From Planctomycetota bacterium (GTDB lineage Bacteria > Planctomycetota > PLA2 > JAEUHO01), in the NCBI GenBank assembly GCA_029259775.1, contig JAJDEN010000064.1:1-64000 (forward strand): DNA of 64,000 nt. The letters are read 5' to 3'. Each line of letters starts with the position of its first letter. Within the stretch, counting starts at the first letter, position 1. A model generated the notes under the pieces. That model did no database searches, was not told where the DNA came from, and worked only from the letters and a program-made list of their open reading frames with translations. Below, one piece after another: positions 35,301 through 43,060 of this stretch. The translations under genes were made by a program, and so were the position numbers.

Positions 35301-35966
35301 GAGTTCCTCGCGCAGGGCCTGGTAGCGGCGGGCGCGCGCGGCCTGGTTCTTCAGCGACCGAAGGCGCTTCTCCTCGAGATCGAGCACGTCGCGCAGACGG
35401 TCGAGGTTCTCGCGCGTCCGCTTGAGGCGCTGGTCGGCTTCCTTGCGACGCTGCTTGTAGCGACTGACGCCGGCGGCTTCCTCGAAGATGCCGCGGCGGT
35501 CGGCGGGGTTGGCGGCGAGCAGGGCATCGATCTGCCCCTGCTCCATGATGGAGTTCCCCTCCATGCCGAGGCCCGTGTCGAGGAAGAGCTCGCGGATGTC
35601 GCGCAGACGGCAGGCCGAGCCGTTGAGCAGGTACTCGCTCTCGCCCGTCCGATGCAGCCGGCGGGTGACGCCGACTTCGGCGTGCTCGCTTGGCAACGTG
35701 CCATCCTCATTGTCGAGGAGGAGCGTGACCTCGGCCATCGGCAGGGCGCGGCGGCCGCGGCTGCCCGCGAAGATGACGTCTTCCATGCGCTTGCCACGCA
35801 GGCTGCGGGGGCTCATGTCGCCCAGCACCCACTTGATGGCATCGACGACGTTGCTCTTGCCGCAACCGTTGGGCCCGACGACGGCCGTCATGGCGTCATC
35901 GAAGTCGAACACGGTGCGGTCGGCGAAGGACTTGAAGCCCTGGATCTGGAGCTGGCGGATCTTCAT
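32382..35966 (-). CDS. smc: Chromosome segregation protein SMC
   Basis: SMC is the 1194-residue ATPase of the bacterial condensin complex. The N-terminal head has Walker A GPNGCGKSN (31-39) and the Q-loop region EQGQIDALL. Two long coiled coils (about 165-490 and 670-1010) flank a hinge with DGVVGLLADLI and GAILGGRDAVSLG. The C-terminal head carries the signature LLSGGERTLTAVALLFAVF and Walker B AILDEVDAALDEANVR. ScpA and ScpB partners are not in this window. It lies 139 nt downstream of the NrdD-like gene. Confidence 0.97.
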   Translation of the reverse strand: MKIRQLQIQGFKSFADRTVFDFDDAMTAVVGPNGCGKSNVVDAIKWVLGDMSPRSLRGKRMEDVIFAGSRGRRALPMAEVTLLLDNEDGTLPSEHAEVGVTRRLHRTGESEYLLNGSACRLRDIRELFLDTGLGMEGNSIMEQGQIDALLAANPADRRGIFEEAAGVSRYKQRRKEADQRLKRTRENLDRLRDVLDLEEKRLRSLKNQAARARRYQALREELAKKRVFRAVVRYRGIATERSGLQERMQDVLADETKAAEELASLDSRAKEAEAEREAARVHVHEIETRITEALSDARAARDRVEYAERFIKDLQLRIEDAGRKAAEARTHVERIRGEIVGLEDEARTSDEAAQGHEARVADVEKDLRRLEDDAARIRDAHDGAKRDALNALGRIGDARNEEAERRTELRQAEARLQRLAEQRLELDARRERVDTEARELYALSASLEEEGRTRAQAFEAAEQLKARRAHEAEAATQRRQEISEERATKAARLEVLAGLAASLEGIDEGARLIMDEVRDREPDADGARGGIVSRDGVVGLLADLIQPDAAHAAKLDSLLGHAAGALVVRTHRDAIRWIEWLREQGAGHRARLLSLDMTRKGGTSDAASGTPLGPLGCDERMAALVRSVVAGTVLVPDLIAGVQEFRERGMNAVTARGDRVTASGAILGGRDAVSLGLVERTSERRRLEEELRGLDAAVVQTRTDESDADEAVRESEVVVRRLRSEIAEHAADHSRRSEALTRVEKERTHVEQALETLDSEIREMEGFRTEADASTSEVGLRVAGLEEERSALEERAEEAGRGYVAIDTERKAAAERRMEARLALAEIRSTAQAARQRVERSRAEIEGLLQRAGAYDGEAEELRQRIASTEVDATEAEAIARHSEAARAEAGDVLIEGRRVLADLESGAGGIEQHRTQVQQMHEKLRNQLESFRVRDGEFRTRIEALLEQVRQDHDLDLDAVASESEPTEEVDLEGMDSELGELRRKLESIGNVNLNAIEELAEVEEHVTFLQSQETDLLEGAGNLESSIKELDEISTERFEKAFHVIRDNFRETFRRLFGGGRADVMLEDASNVLESGIEIIARPPGKEQRTISLLSGGERTLTAVALLFAVFKAKPSPFAILDEVDAALDEANVRRLVNLVREFTDVCQFVVITHAKATMETADLLYGVTMDEPGVSRKVAVRLTEFPEEAIA

Positions 35967-36058
35967 GTGTGGGCTGGTGAAGGTGCTCGCGACGCACAGC
36001 AGCGTGGCCGGAGAGCACGATCTTCCCTCCTAACAGAGGATTCGGAGCGAAACAGCCG

Positions 36059-36117
36059 CCGGTGAACCTCTCACCGGGTTTGCGGCATCCGCACGGGGCC
36101 GCCCACTAGGTGGGCGG
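36059..36117 (-). terminator. Two hairpins between the NrdD-like gene and smc
   Basis: A perfect 8-bp stem (36099-36106 with 36110-36117, loop TAG) straddles the stop codon of the NrdD-like gene. A second perfect 7-bp stem (36059-36065 with 36071-36077, loop ACCTC) follows. Neither has a T run. They may separate the nrdR transcript from smc or protect its 3' end. Confidence 0.4.
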
Positions 36118-38388
36118 TCGGCCCCCGTTCGGCATGTCATTGGGAGGCCTGCCCCCGTCAGAGACGTCGCGATGCGGACTGTCGCTTTTCGGCGACGGGT
36201 GAATGACGCGGCGCGGCCACGGATCGACCGCGTACTCGAGCACGGCGGTGTCGCGCTCGGCCGCTTCCATGGCACGGATCAGGTCCTCCATCGGCGGGTG
36301 GCGATCGCCCCCCACCCGGTGGCGGACTCGCAGCAGGCTCGGACCGCCCATGAGGCGGTCGGGGTGCAGCGGCTCACGCGAGAGCCCGGTACCTTCGGCC
36401 GGCGCGGCGGCGTAGGAAGGCTCGGCCAGCCCGGGCCACCAGTCCGCGGCGCGCGCGTACCGCTCGGCGTCGCAGCGGGCGAAGCGACCTCCTGCCTCGG
36501 TGACGAGCCCCTCGCTGACCGAGGCCTGGAGGCGGCGGGCCAGCGCCTCCTCGCGCACCCGACCGTGGACGTGCTTCACGATCCGCCCCCGCATGCCGAG
36601 GCGCTCCAGGGCCTCACCATCGGGCAGCAGCAGCGCCGCGGCCTGATCGGCCCCGACGGCCTCGACGAGGTGGAAGGCGGATTCGAGATCGACGAGGGGA
36701 TGGGTGCCGCGACGCAGCTTGTGGAGGGCACCGCCGGGAGCTTCCCCCACGCGGTCGAGCAACTCACGTTGGGCGGCGGCGGCGTCGAGCGCGAGGCGCA
36801 CGAGGCGATCGACCTCACGGATGAAGTCATCCAAGCCGCCGCGCCGCGTGCGCAGCGCCGCACCGACGAGGTTGATGCCAACGGAGCCCGCGGCGGAGAC
36901 GTCACCGCGGTCGAACCGCAGCGGATCGGGTGCCTCGGACTCACGCAGGCGGAACCACCGCGAGCCGCGCGTCGGCGTGACCGGGTCGTCGAAGATGATG
37001 ACAGGCTCGCCCCCCTCGCCGGCGGCGGCCAAGGCCTGCCGCACGAGCGCTCGTCCGCTCGCGTCGCGCGCACCGCCGCGCGGGAGCACCAGGGTCATGG
37101 CGCAGTCCACCCAGTGGCCGGCGCGGCGCAGGTCCGACGATTCCTGCAGGAACGCGCGCGTGACGTGCAGGGCCGTCTCGCCGTAGTCGCCGAAGCGGCG
37201 GCCGGGCGGAGCGGGCTCGGGCGTGTCGAGGAAGGCAAGATGCGGCGGCATCTCGGCCGCGAGGCCGAGCTCGAGGCGCAGCAGACCACCGCGCCGCTGC
37301 GCGGCGCCGAGGACCGGTGACAACAGGAACTGGCGCACGGCTTCGCCGAGCGCATCCTCGTCGAGGTGGGCCACGAACGGCGCCAGCCAGACATTGACGT
37401 CTTCCAGCGCGAGCACGCGGGCTGTATGCGGCGCGTAGGCGAGCAGGAGATCCTCGAGCACGGCGAAGGCGCGCTGGACGCCACCCTCGCGTGAGAAGCG
37501 CTGGCCGTGCATGCGGGCCGGCGCTGCTTCGGGCGCGGAGAGCGCGATGGCTGAGAAACGCAGCGGCGTGCCGAGGTCGTACACGTGGATGTCGCCCAAG
37601 CGGTGGGCCTCGGCGACCGCCGGAGGCAGGACGCGGTCGAGCACATGCTGGGCGACGACGCTCTCGCCGAGCCCCTCGGTCAGCGCGGCAGGATCGAGCG
37701 CACGGCGGTCCCCGAGGCCCTGCTCGAGGGCTTCCTGGACGGCCCCGGCCGAGAGCGCCGCGGCGCGCGGACGGACGGCCCGCGCGGTCCAGCCGCGGTC
37801 GAACAGCTCGGCTCGCACGAGCGTCCCCAGCAGCTCTTCGGTCAGGCGCGGTGCGCGCGCACGCAGGATGCGCTCCTCGACGGCGCGCGCGATCTCCTCC
37901 GCCTCATTGCGGTCGAGGTCCTCGCCGCGGACGAGACCCTCGACGACAGAGGCCTTCGAGAAGCGGTAGATGCCTGCGGACGCCCCGGCCCCACCAGCGC
38001 CTCCGCCATGCAAGGCGGCATCGCCGCCTACGAGCGGCGGCGTCACGTCCATCGTCTCGGTCGCCACCGAGACACGCCGCGCTGCGCGGGCTTCGGCGCG
38101 ACGCTCGCGGTAGAGGATGTAGGCCTTGGCCGTACGGGCGTGGCCCGCGTCGATCAGCACGCGCTCGACGAGGTCCTGCACATCTTCGATCGTGGCAGTC
38201 GCCCCGGCGCCGCGCTCGGAGAGCAGGCCGTGCAGACGTGCCACTACGACCCCGGCCAGTTCCTCCGCCAGGAAGCGGTCCTCACCCCCGACCGACTGCG
38301 CGGCGCGGAAGATCGCCTCCGCGATGCGGCCGCGATCGAAGGGCACGAGACGGCCGTCGCGCTTGCGTACCTGCCGAAGGGGCTTCAC
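36106..38388 (-). CDS. NrdD-like ribonucleotide reductase paralogue with two ATP-cones, probably non-catalytic
   Basis: The 760-residue product begins with an ATP-cone (about 5-98, VRKRDGRLVPFDRGRIAEAI) and has a second cone-like domain (about 141-205). It then shows an anaerobic-reductase-like body: GDIHVYDLGTP, LEDVNVWLAPFVAHLDED, RGGLLRLELGLAAEMP and AGSVGINLVGAAL. The usual catalytic cysteine position after the IHVYDL block reads FSAIALS. Only two cysteines exist in the protein, there is no C-terminal Cys4 zinc site, and no glycyl-radical loop: the protein ends in a Gly-Arg-Pro-Pro repeat. It therefore cannot use the known NrdD mechanism. It starts at GTG overlapping the nrdR stop by four bases. 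A nucleotide-sensing role with NrdR is a guess. Confidence 0.72.
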   Translation of the reverse strand: MKPLRQVRKRDGRLVPFDRGRIAEAIFRAAQSVGGEDRFLAEELAGVVVARLHGLLSERGAGATATIEDVQDLVERVLIDAGHARTAKAYILYRERRAEARAARRVSVATETMDVTPPLVGGDAALHGGGAGGAGASAGIYRFSKASVVEGLVRGEDLDRNEAEEIARAVEERILRARAPRLTEELLGTLVRAELFDRGWTARAVRPRAAALSAGAVQEALEQGLGDRRALDPAALTEGLGESVVAQHVLDRVLPPAVAEAHRLGDIHVYDLGTPLRFSAIALSAPEAAPARMHGQRFSREGGVQRAFAVLEDLLLAYAPHTARVLALEDVNVWLAPFVAHLDEDALGEAVRQFLLSPVLGAAQRRGGLLRLELGLAAEMPPHLAFLDTPEPAPPGRRFGDYGETALHVTRAFLQESSDLRRAGHWVDCAMTLVLPRGGARDASGRALVRQALAAAGEGGEPVIIFDDPVTPTRGSRWFRLRESEAPDPLRFDRGDVSAAGSVGINLVGAALRTRRGGLDDFIREVDRLVRLALDAAAAQRELLDRVGEAPGGALHKLRRGTHPLVDLESAFHLVEAVGADQAAALLLPDGEALERLGMRGRIVKHVHGRVREEALARRLQASVSEGLVTEAGGRFARCDAERYARAADWWPGLAEPSYAAAPAEGTGLSREPLHPDRLMGGPSLLRVRHRVGGDRHPPMEDLIRAMEAAERDTAVLEYAVDPWPRRVIHPSPKSDSPHRDVSDGGRPPNDMPNGGRPPT

Positions 38389-39089
38389 GTGCGCGGTTCG
38401 CCCTTCTTCGTAGGCTCGAGCCTCTTCCCGGGATCGGCGCCCGCAGGATCAGCGCCCGCAGGATCAGCGCCCGCCGAGTTCTCCTCAGCGGGGGTGGCAG
38501 AACTCTCCCCTTCCGCCTTCTTGCGGCTCGCAGCGCTGGCCGGGGGACTCCGCTTGGCGCCCTTCTTGGCGCCCTTCCTGGCGCCCTTCCTGGCGCCCTT
38601 CTTGGCGCCCTTCTTGGCGCTCCTGCCAGCGTGGCGGCCTCCGGAGAGCATGCCCTTCAACTCGTCCATGAATTCGTTGATGTCCTTGAACTCCCGGTAG
38701 ACGGAAGCGAAGCGAACATACGCCACCTGGTCGACGTCCTTGAGCTCGCGCATCACGAGTTCGCCCAGGTAGCTCACGGGGACCTCGCTGTCGTACTCCT
38801 CGAGCACGCGGTTCTCGATGCGCTCCGTGATCTCTTCGAGGGTCACGATGGGGATCGGGCGCTTCTCACAGGCCTTGATCAGCCCGAGCAGGACCTTGCG
38901 CCGCTCGAACGGCTCACGGCCCCCGTCCTTCTTGATGACGCGCAGGGGGCTCTCTTCGATCCGCTCGTAGGTCGTGAAACGACGGGAACAGGCCAGGCAC
39001 TCGCGACGGCGGCGGATGGCGAACCCGTCGCTCGAGGCGCGGGAATCGATGACCTTGTCGTCGTCCTCCTTGCAGAAGGGGCAACGCAT
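38385..39089 (-). CDS. nrdR: Transcriptional repressor NrdR with basic C-terminal tail
   Basis: NrdR senses ATP/dATP and represses ribonucleotide reductase genes. The product has a zinc ribbon (MRCPFC and CLACSRRFTTYERIE), an ATP-cone (RVIKKDGGREPFERRKVLLG to about residue 140) and then about 90 extra residues. The tail holds a lysine-alanine-glycine array (about 160-182, from 12-bp DNA repeats at 38556-38620) like histone H1, and a repeated Ala-Gly-Ala-Asp-Pro unit (15-bp repeats). Typical NrdR has about 150 residues; this has 234. ATG 39089 has GGAGG 11 nt upstream; a GTG at 39107 would add six residues. It overlaps the NrdD-like gene. Confidence 0.92.
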   Translation of the reverse strand: MRCPFCKEDDDKVIDSRASSDGFAIRRRRECLACSRRFTTYERIEESPLRVIKKDGGREPFERRKVLLGLIKACEKRPIPIVTLEEITERIENRVLEEYDSEVPVSYLGELVMRELKDVDQVAYVRFASVYREFKDINEFMDELKGMLSGGRHAGRSAKKGAKKGARKGARKGAKKGAKRSPPASAASRKKAEGESSATPAEENSAGADPAGADPAGADPGKRLEPTKKGEPRT

Positions 39090-39116
39090 GCGCTGGTGGT
39101 CCTCCACGCCCAGGCA

Positions 39117-39181
39117 GGCCAGACCCGCCTGAGGATCAACGACGGGCCTGGCCCGTCGTTGATCCTCAGGCGGGCCTGGCC
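39117..39181. repeat. Long perfect hairpin upstream of nrdR
   Basis: Arms 39124-39147 and 39151-39174 are perfectly complementary over 24 bp with a 3-nt loop, and the pairing extends seven more bases outward with one mismatch. Related smaller hairpins on the pattern CGGGCCTGGCCCG follow at 39169-39184 and 39196-39212. The cluster lies about 30 bp upstream of the nrdR start, in the divergent nrdR / phosphodiesterase interval. Confidence 0.75.
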
Positions 39182-39504
39182 CGCTTGAGGCTCCACGACG
39201 GGCTCAGCCCGCCTCAGCCGCCCTGTCGGGGTACTCCCGAAGGTGTCCGAGAATCTGCCTGCCTGGAGACTGGATCCGGCGGGATCCATTCTCCTGGGAT
39301 CGGGCCTGCCGCGCCTTCGCGGCCGCCAACCCCAACACCTCGTACCTACAGAACCCTAAAGACCATACATGTAGTTGCCCGGGCGCCGAACATCGAGGTC
39401 CCCTGGCGTCCGATTTCCGGCCGATGAATCGGCCGCCGCTCCGCATAATGGCGCCTCGCCATGCGGCCGCCCGGCCCACGAAGACGCCCCAGGAGTGCCT
39501 CACG
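39182..39504. other. Divergent intergenic region before the phosphodiesterase
   Basis: No gene is supported here. Besides the hairpin family at its left end it holds an AT-rich patch (39352-39380) that may carry the nrdR promoter, and the rightward promoter and inverted repeat described at 39419-39449. Confidence 0.5.
39419..39449 (+). promoter_or_regulatory. Candidate promoter with overlapping inverted repeat
   Basis: CATAAT (39444-39449) matches the -10 consensus at five of six bases and would start transcription about 49 nt before the GTG at 39505. The perfect inverted repeat GGCCGAT-GA-ATCGGCC (39419-39434) covers the -35 position, where no consensus -35 is seen; it could be an operator or activator site. 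Confidence 0.4.
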
Positions 39505-40263
39505 GTGAGCATCGCCATCCTTGCCGACATCCACGCCAACCTCGAGGCGCTGACCAGGGTCTTCGAGGACATGGATGCGCGCGGCGTCACGCGCATCGTC
39601 TGCCTTGGCGATGTGATCGGCTACGGCCCGGATCCGCGCGAAGCGCTGAAGATGTGCTTCGCCTCCGAGGTCGCGATCATGGGCAACCATGAAGAGGCCG
39701 TGATGTTCTACGGCGAGGACTTCAATCCGAAGGCCCGCGCCTCCCTCGAGTGGACGAAGGACCAGCTGAACTCCACCGATCACGAGCGGACCGAGAACTA
39801 CGACCTGTGGAACTTCCTCGGGACGATGCAGCAGGTCGTCGAGGACGACGACGTGATGTACACGCACGGCAGCCCGCGCGTTCCCACGCGCGAGTACGTC
39901 GTCCCGGCCGACTCGCGCAACACCGAGAAGATGTCCGGCATCTTCGAGCTCATCAAGAGGGTGTGCTTCATCGGCCACAGCCACATTCCGCACATCTATA
40001 CGTCGGACATGAAGCACGCTGCTCCGGACACGCTGGGCGGCGCCATCGACCTCCGCAAGCTGGGCGATCGCAAGGTCCTCATCAACACGGGCAGCGTCGG
40101 ACAGCCGCGCGACGGCGACAAGCGCTCGAGCTACGTCACCTTCGACGGCAACATCGTGCGCTTCCACCGGGTCGAGTACGACATCCAGACCACCGTCGAC
40201 AAGATCTACGCCGAGGAACGGATCCCGAACTTCTTGGCCGATCGCCTCCTGGTGGGCCGCTAG
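39505..40263 (+). CDS. YfcE-like metallophosphoesterase
   Basis: The 252-residue protein has all five calcineurin-like blocks that bind two metals: ILADIHANLEAL, CLGDVIGYGPDP, IMGNHEEAV, THGSP and IGHSHIPHIY, followed by INTGSVGQPRD. It is a cytoplasmic phosphodiesterase or phosphatase of the YfcE/MJ0936 type; the substrate is unknown. The start is GTG, with AGGAG 9 nt upstream; the frame is open farther upstream, but that part lacks coding character. Confidence 0.9.
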   Translation: MSIAILADIHANLEALTRVFEDMDARGVTRIVCLGDVIGYGPDPREALKMCFASEVAIMGNHEEAVMFYGEDFNPKARASLEWTKDQLNSTDHERTENYDLWNFLGTMQQVVEDDDVMYTHGSPRVPTREYVVPADSRNTEKMSGIFELIKRVCFIGHSHIPHIYTSDMKHAAPDTLGGAIDLRKLGDRKVLINTGSVGQPRDGDKRSSYVTFDGNIVRFHRVEYDIQTTVDKIYAEERIPNFLADRLLVGR

Positions 40264-40534
40264 GGCCGAGCCGCGCGATCCTCTTGCTACGCCGGGGCCC
40301 CACACGGGCGGCCATCCTCGACGTGCAGGAAGCACGCCTCCGGTGCCCACCCGCGCATGGCCTCCGGCTCGCTTCGGTCTCCCGCGGCTCGCCTCCTAGC
40401 GAACGCTGCCCCGCTCGGAAGTCGCAGCCGGGCCACGCCCAAGATGCAGAGATCGCCGGGAGTCGGCTTTCCATCGCGGGACCCCGACGGCAGGCCTAAA
40501 CTCCCGGATTCGAGCCTTGGGAGGGCCCCTCTAC

Positions 40535-42529
40535 ATGGAACGCCGGATGCTCCTGGCGGTGGTGCTGTCGATCATCGCCGTGATGGGCTACAGCGCCCTC
40601 ACGGGCCGTGGCTGCGTCCCCCCGCCCCCGCCCGAGAAGGACGGCGGCGAAGACCCTGCCAAGAAGGACGCTTCCAAGAAGGACGGCGGGGCGAAGGACG
40701 CGACCAAGGAAGGCAAGGGCAAGGCCGAGCCGGGCAAGAAGGGCGACGACCCGAAGAAGGCCGACGGCGACGCACCGACGTCCCCGGACAAGGCCGAGGG
40801 GCTCGAGAACCACCCCCAGTACCGGACGGCAGCGACGAGCGCCGAGCTGACCTCGGACGAGCTCAGCGTCACGTTCACGAGCCAGGGTGGCGCCATCGAG
40901 ACGGTTCGTCATCGCAAGGCGTTCGAGTCCGATCGCACGACGCCCTTCGATCAGATCCTGCCCCTCGACCCGCTCATGCTGATGGGCTCGATCGACGACA
41001 CGGGCCTGGCCCCGCCGGAGGCCCCGGGCGGCGCCGGACGCGAGAACATGAAGCCCGGCCCGATGCGCCTGACGGCACTGCAGTGGACGCGCGACACGGC
41101 AGCGGAGCAGGCCAGCAAGGAAGACGACGTCGTCTTCACCTTCCGCACGGCGACGGGACTGATCTACCGCAAGCAGTGGCTGCTCGTCAGCGGCGCGAAG
41201 CGCTACGACATCGTGCTGCGCCTCTCCGTCGCGGCAGCCCCGGGCACCGCACAGCCGGAGGAGTCGGTCCAGATCAAGCTCCTCGCCGTCTCGGGGCAGC
41301 TGCGCGAACACACACGCGGCGCGTTCCTGACGCCCAACGCGGTCTTCTACCGCCTCTCGGATTCCGGCGACGTCTCCGACCAGATGCCGGACGGACTCGC
41401 ACTGCACGAGTTGGCCACCAAGGGCCTCAGCCAGGCCAAGTTGCGCATGCTGGCATCGAAGTCGGCGTACTTCCTCACGGCCTACTACGGCACGGGCGCG
41501 GCCAACGAGCCGGTGATCAACCACTTCTGGGCCACCGGCGAGCAAGGCAACTTGCGTCCGGAGATGGAGGAAACGCTGACGCGCTTCTACAAGGAGCGCC
41601 GTAACGCCGACCTCACCGTCGACGGGCAGCACCGCGACCTGAAGAAGCGCGTGGCGGAAGGCGTCCTGCAGGTGCATCACGCCTGGATGGCGATCCAGTT
41701 GCCCGTGGGGGCCAAGGAGCCGGCGGAACTCAAGTTCTACGTCGGGCCGCTCGAGCGCACGACGCTCGCCCAGGACGTCTACGAGCCGCTGAAGCCGGTC
41801 GTCACCTACCCCAACGCGCCCGACTTCGTCGCCGTGATCCTCATGTGGATCTACGACTTCTGGCGCGGCCTCCTCGGCAGTGCGGGGCTCGCGGTCATCC
41901 TCATGACGTTGTGCGTGCGCGGCGCGATGATGCCCATCTCGGTGCGCAACCAGCTTTCGATGCGCAAGTACGGCCGCAAGGTCGCCAAGCTCAAGCCCAA
42001 GGTGAAGGAGCTCCAGAAGCGCCACGCCAGCAATCCGAAGAAGCTCCGTGAGGAGCAGATGAAGCTCTACAAGCAGCACGGCGTGGGCTTCCCCACGGGC
42101 TGCTTGATGATGTTGATCCAGATCCCCGTGTTCTTCGCCCTGTTCTCCTCCCTGCGGGTGGAGTACACGATTCGCGGCGAGAGCTTCCTGTGGATCACCG
42201 ACCTGTCGGGTCCGGACCGTCTGGTCGACTTTGGCCGCACCGTGCTCAACCTGGGCTTCTTCTGGGTCGAGAGCATCAACGTGCTGCCGCTGCTCATGGT
42301 CTTCCTGAGCATCATGCACACGAAGAACATGCCCAAGCCCGCGGACGAACAGCAGGCCCAGCAGATGAAGATGATGAAGTGGCTGCCGATCATCTTCGCC
42401 GTGATCCTCTACAACTACACCGCAGCGCTGGCCATCTACATGGTGATGAGCTCGGCCTTCGCGATCATCGAGAGCAAGATCGTGCGCGCCAAGGACGACG
42501 ATCCGGACGCAGAGCCGGCCACCACCTGA
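40535..42529 (+). CDS. yidC: Membrane protein insertase YidC
   Basis: YidC inserts proteins into the inner membrane alone or with Sec. The 664-residue protein has the N-terminal membrane anchor (5-25), a Lys/Asp-rich linker, a large periplasmic beta domain (about 95-375) and the Oxa1-like core of five helices (about 385-640), with RNQLSMRKYGRKVAKLKPKVKELQKRH and FPTGCLMMLIQIPVFFALFSSL. The ATG at 40535 is chosen; GGGAGGG lies about 10 nt upstream. It is not next to rnpA/rpmH as in many bacteria. Confidence 0.96.
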   Translation: MERRMLLAVVLSIIAVMGYSALTGRGCVPPPPPEKDGGEDPAKKDASKKDGGAKDATKEGKGKAEPGKKGDDPKKADGDAPTSPDKAEGLENHPQYRTAATSAELTSDELSVTFTSQGGAIETVRHRKAFESDRTTPFDQILPLDPLMLMGSIDDTGLAPPEAPGGAGRENMKPGPMRLTALQWTRDTAAEQASKEDDVVFTFRTATGLIYRKQWLLVSGAKRYDIVLRLSVAAAPGTAQPEESVQIKLLAVSGQLREHTRGAFLTPNAVFYRLSDSGDVSDQMPDGLALHELATKGLSQAKLRMLASKSAYFLTAYYGTGAANEPVINHFWATGEQGNLRPEMEETLTRFYKERRNADLTVDGQHRDLKKRVAEGVLQVHHAWMAIQLPVGAKEPAELKFYVGPLERTTLAQDVYEPLKPVVTYPNAPDFVAVILMWIYDFWRGLLGSAGLAVILMTLCVRGAMMPISVRNQLSMRKYGRKVAKLKPKVKELQKRHASNPKKLREEQMKLYKQHGVGFPTGCLMMLIQIPVFFALFSSLRVEYTIRGESFLWITDLSGPDRLVDFGRTVLNLGFFWVESINVLPLLMVFLSIMHTKNMPKPADEQQAQQMKMMKWLPIIFAVILYNYTAALAIYMVMSSAFAIIESKIVRAKDDDPDAEPATT

Positions 42530-43060
42530 GCCAGCCCGCGCACAGGCACGGCCCCGGGGCGGCCGTGTTCAGGCAAATCGTCCATCGACGGGACGTAAGT
42601 GCCGAAGCAAACGCTGGTTGTGAACAGGCCAAGCGCTGCCCGTCAGACGCAGAAATGGGCCCTCCGGGGCTGATTTCGGACCCTGATCGCGCCTTTGACG
42701 GCCTCGAGCGGGGGCCCTCGGGTCACCACAACCCCTTGTCCTCAAAAGGGTTGCGAAGTTCGAACCGGGCCAAAGGGCCCACGGCCCGGCGAGATGGATC
42801 GACCTTCGCCCCACGGTTTCGAACTCGTTCTGTGGCCGACAGAAGGCCTGCAACTCGCCCCGGCTCCGGATCTGGAGGCGCGATCCCATCGGCCCCTCCC
42901 GCTATCCTCAGGGCGCTGGATCAGGCCAGCGTCTTCCCGGATGCAGGCACGCGTGCGAGGCGTGCCGGAGTGCAGGGGACCCGACGTGAGCCGCCGGCGA
43001 TCCGCGCAAGGAGAGAGCCGCTGCATCAGGAGCGGTTCAGGGCACGCATTGGAGTCTGGC
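42530..43060. other. Intergenic region before the surface lipoprotein gene
   Basis: There is no gene I can support in these 531 bp, although an open frame runs through it into the lipoprotein gene. A weak hairpin CACGGCC/GGCCGTG (42548-42568) follows yidC. A TATCCT box (42903-42908) could be the promoter of the lipoprotein gene, leaving a leader of about 150 nt. Confidence 0.5.

Noticed and set aside
32499..36065. Very long open frame antisense to smc (and similar long frames at 3118-6606, opposite infB at 15897-18404, and opposite the surface lipoprotein at 43739-45970)
   Set aside because: They are shadows of GC-rich genes: the opposite strand has clear family motifs, while these frames give Arg/Ala/Gly/His-rich sequence with no recognisable domain.
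39350..39385. NrdR box upstream of nrdR
   Set aside because: An AT-rich patch with ACATGTAG was compared with the consensus NrdR box, but only about half the positions match and no second box at the usual spacing was found.
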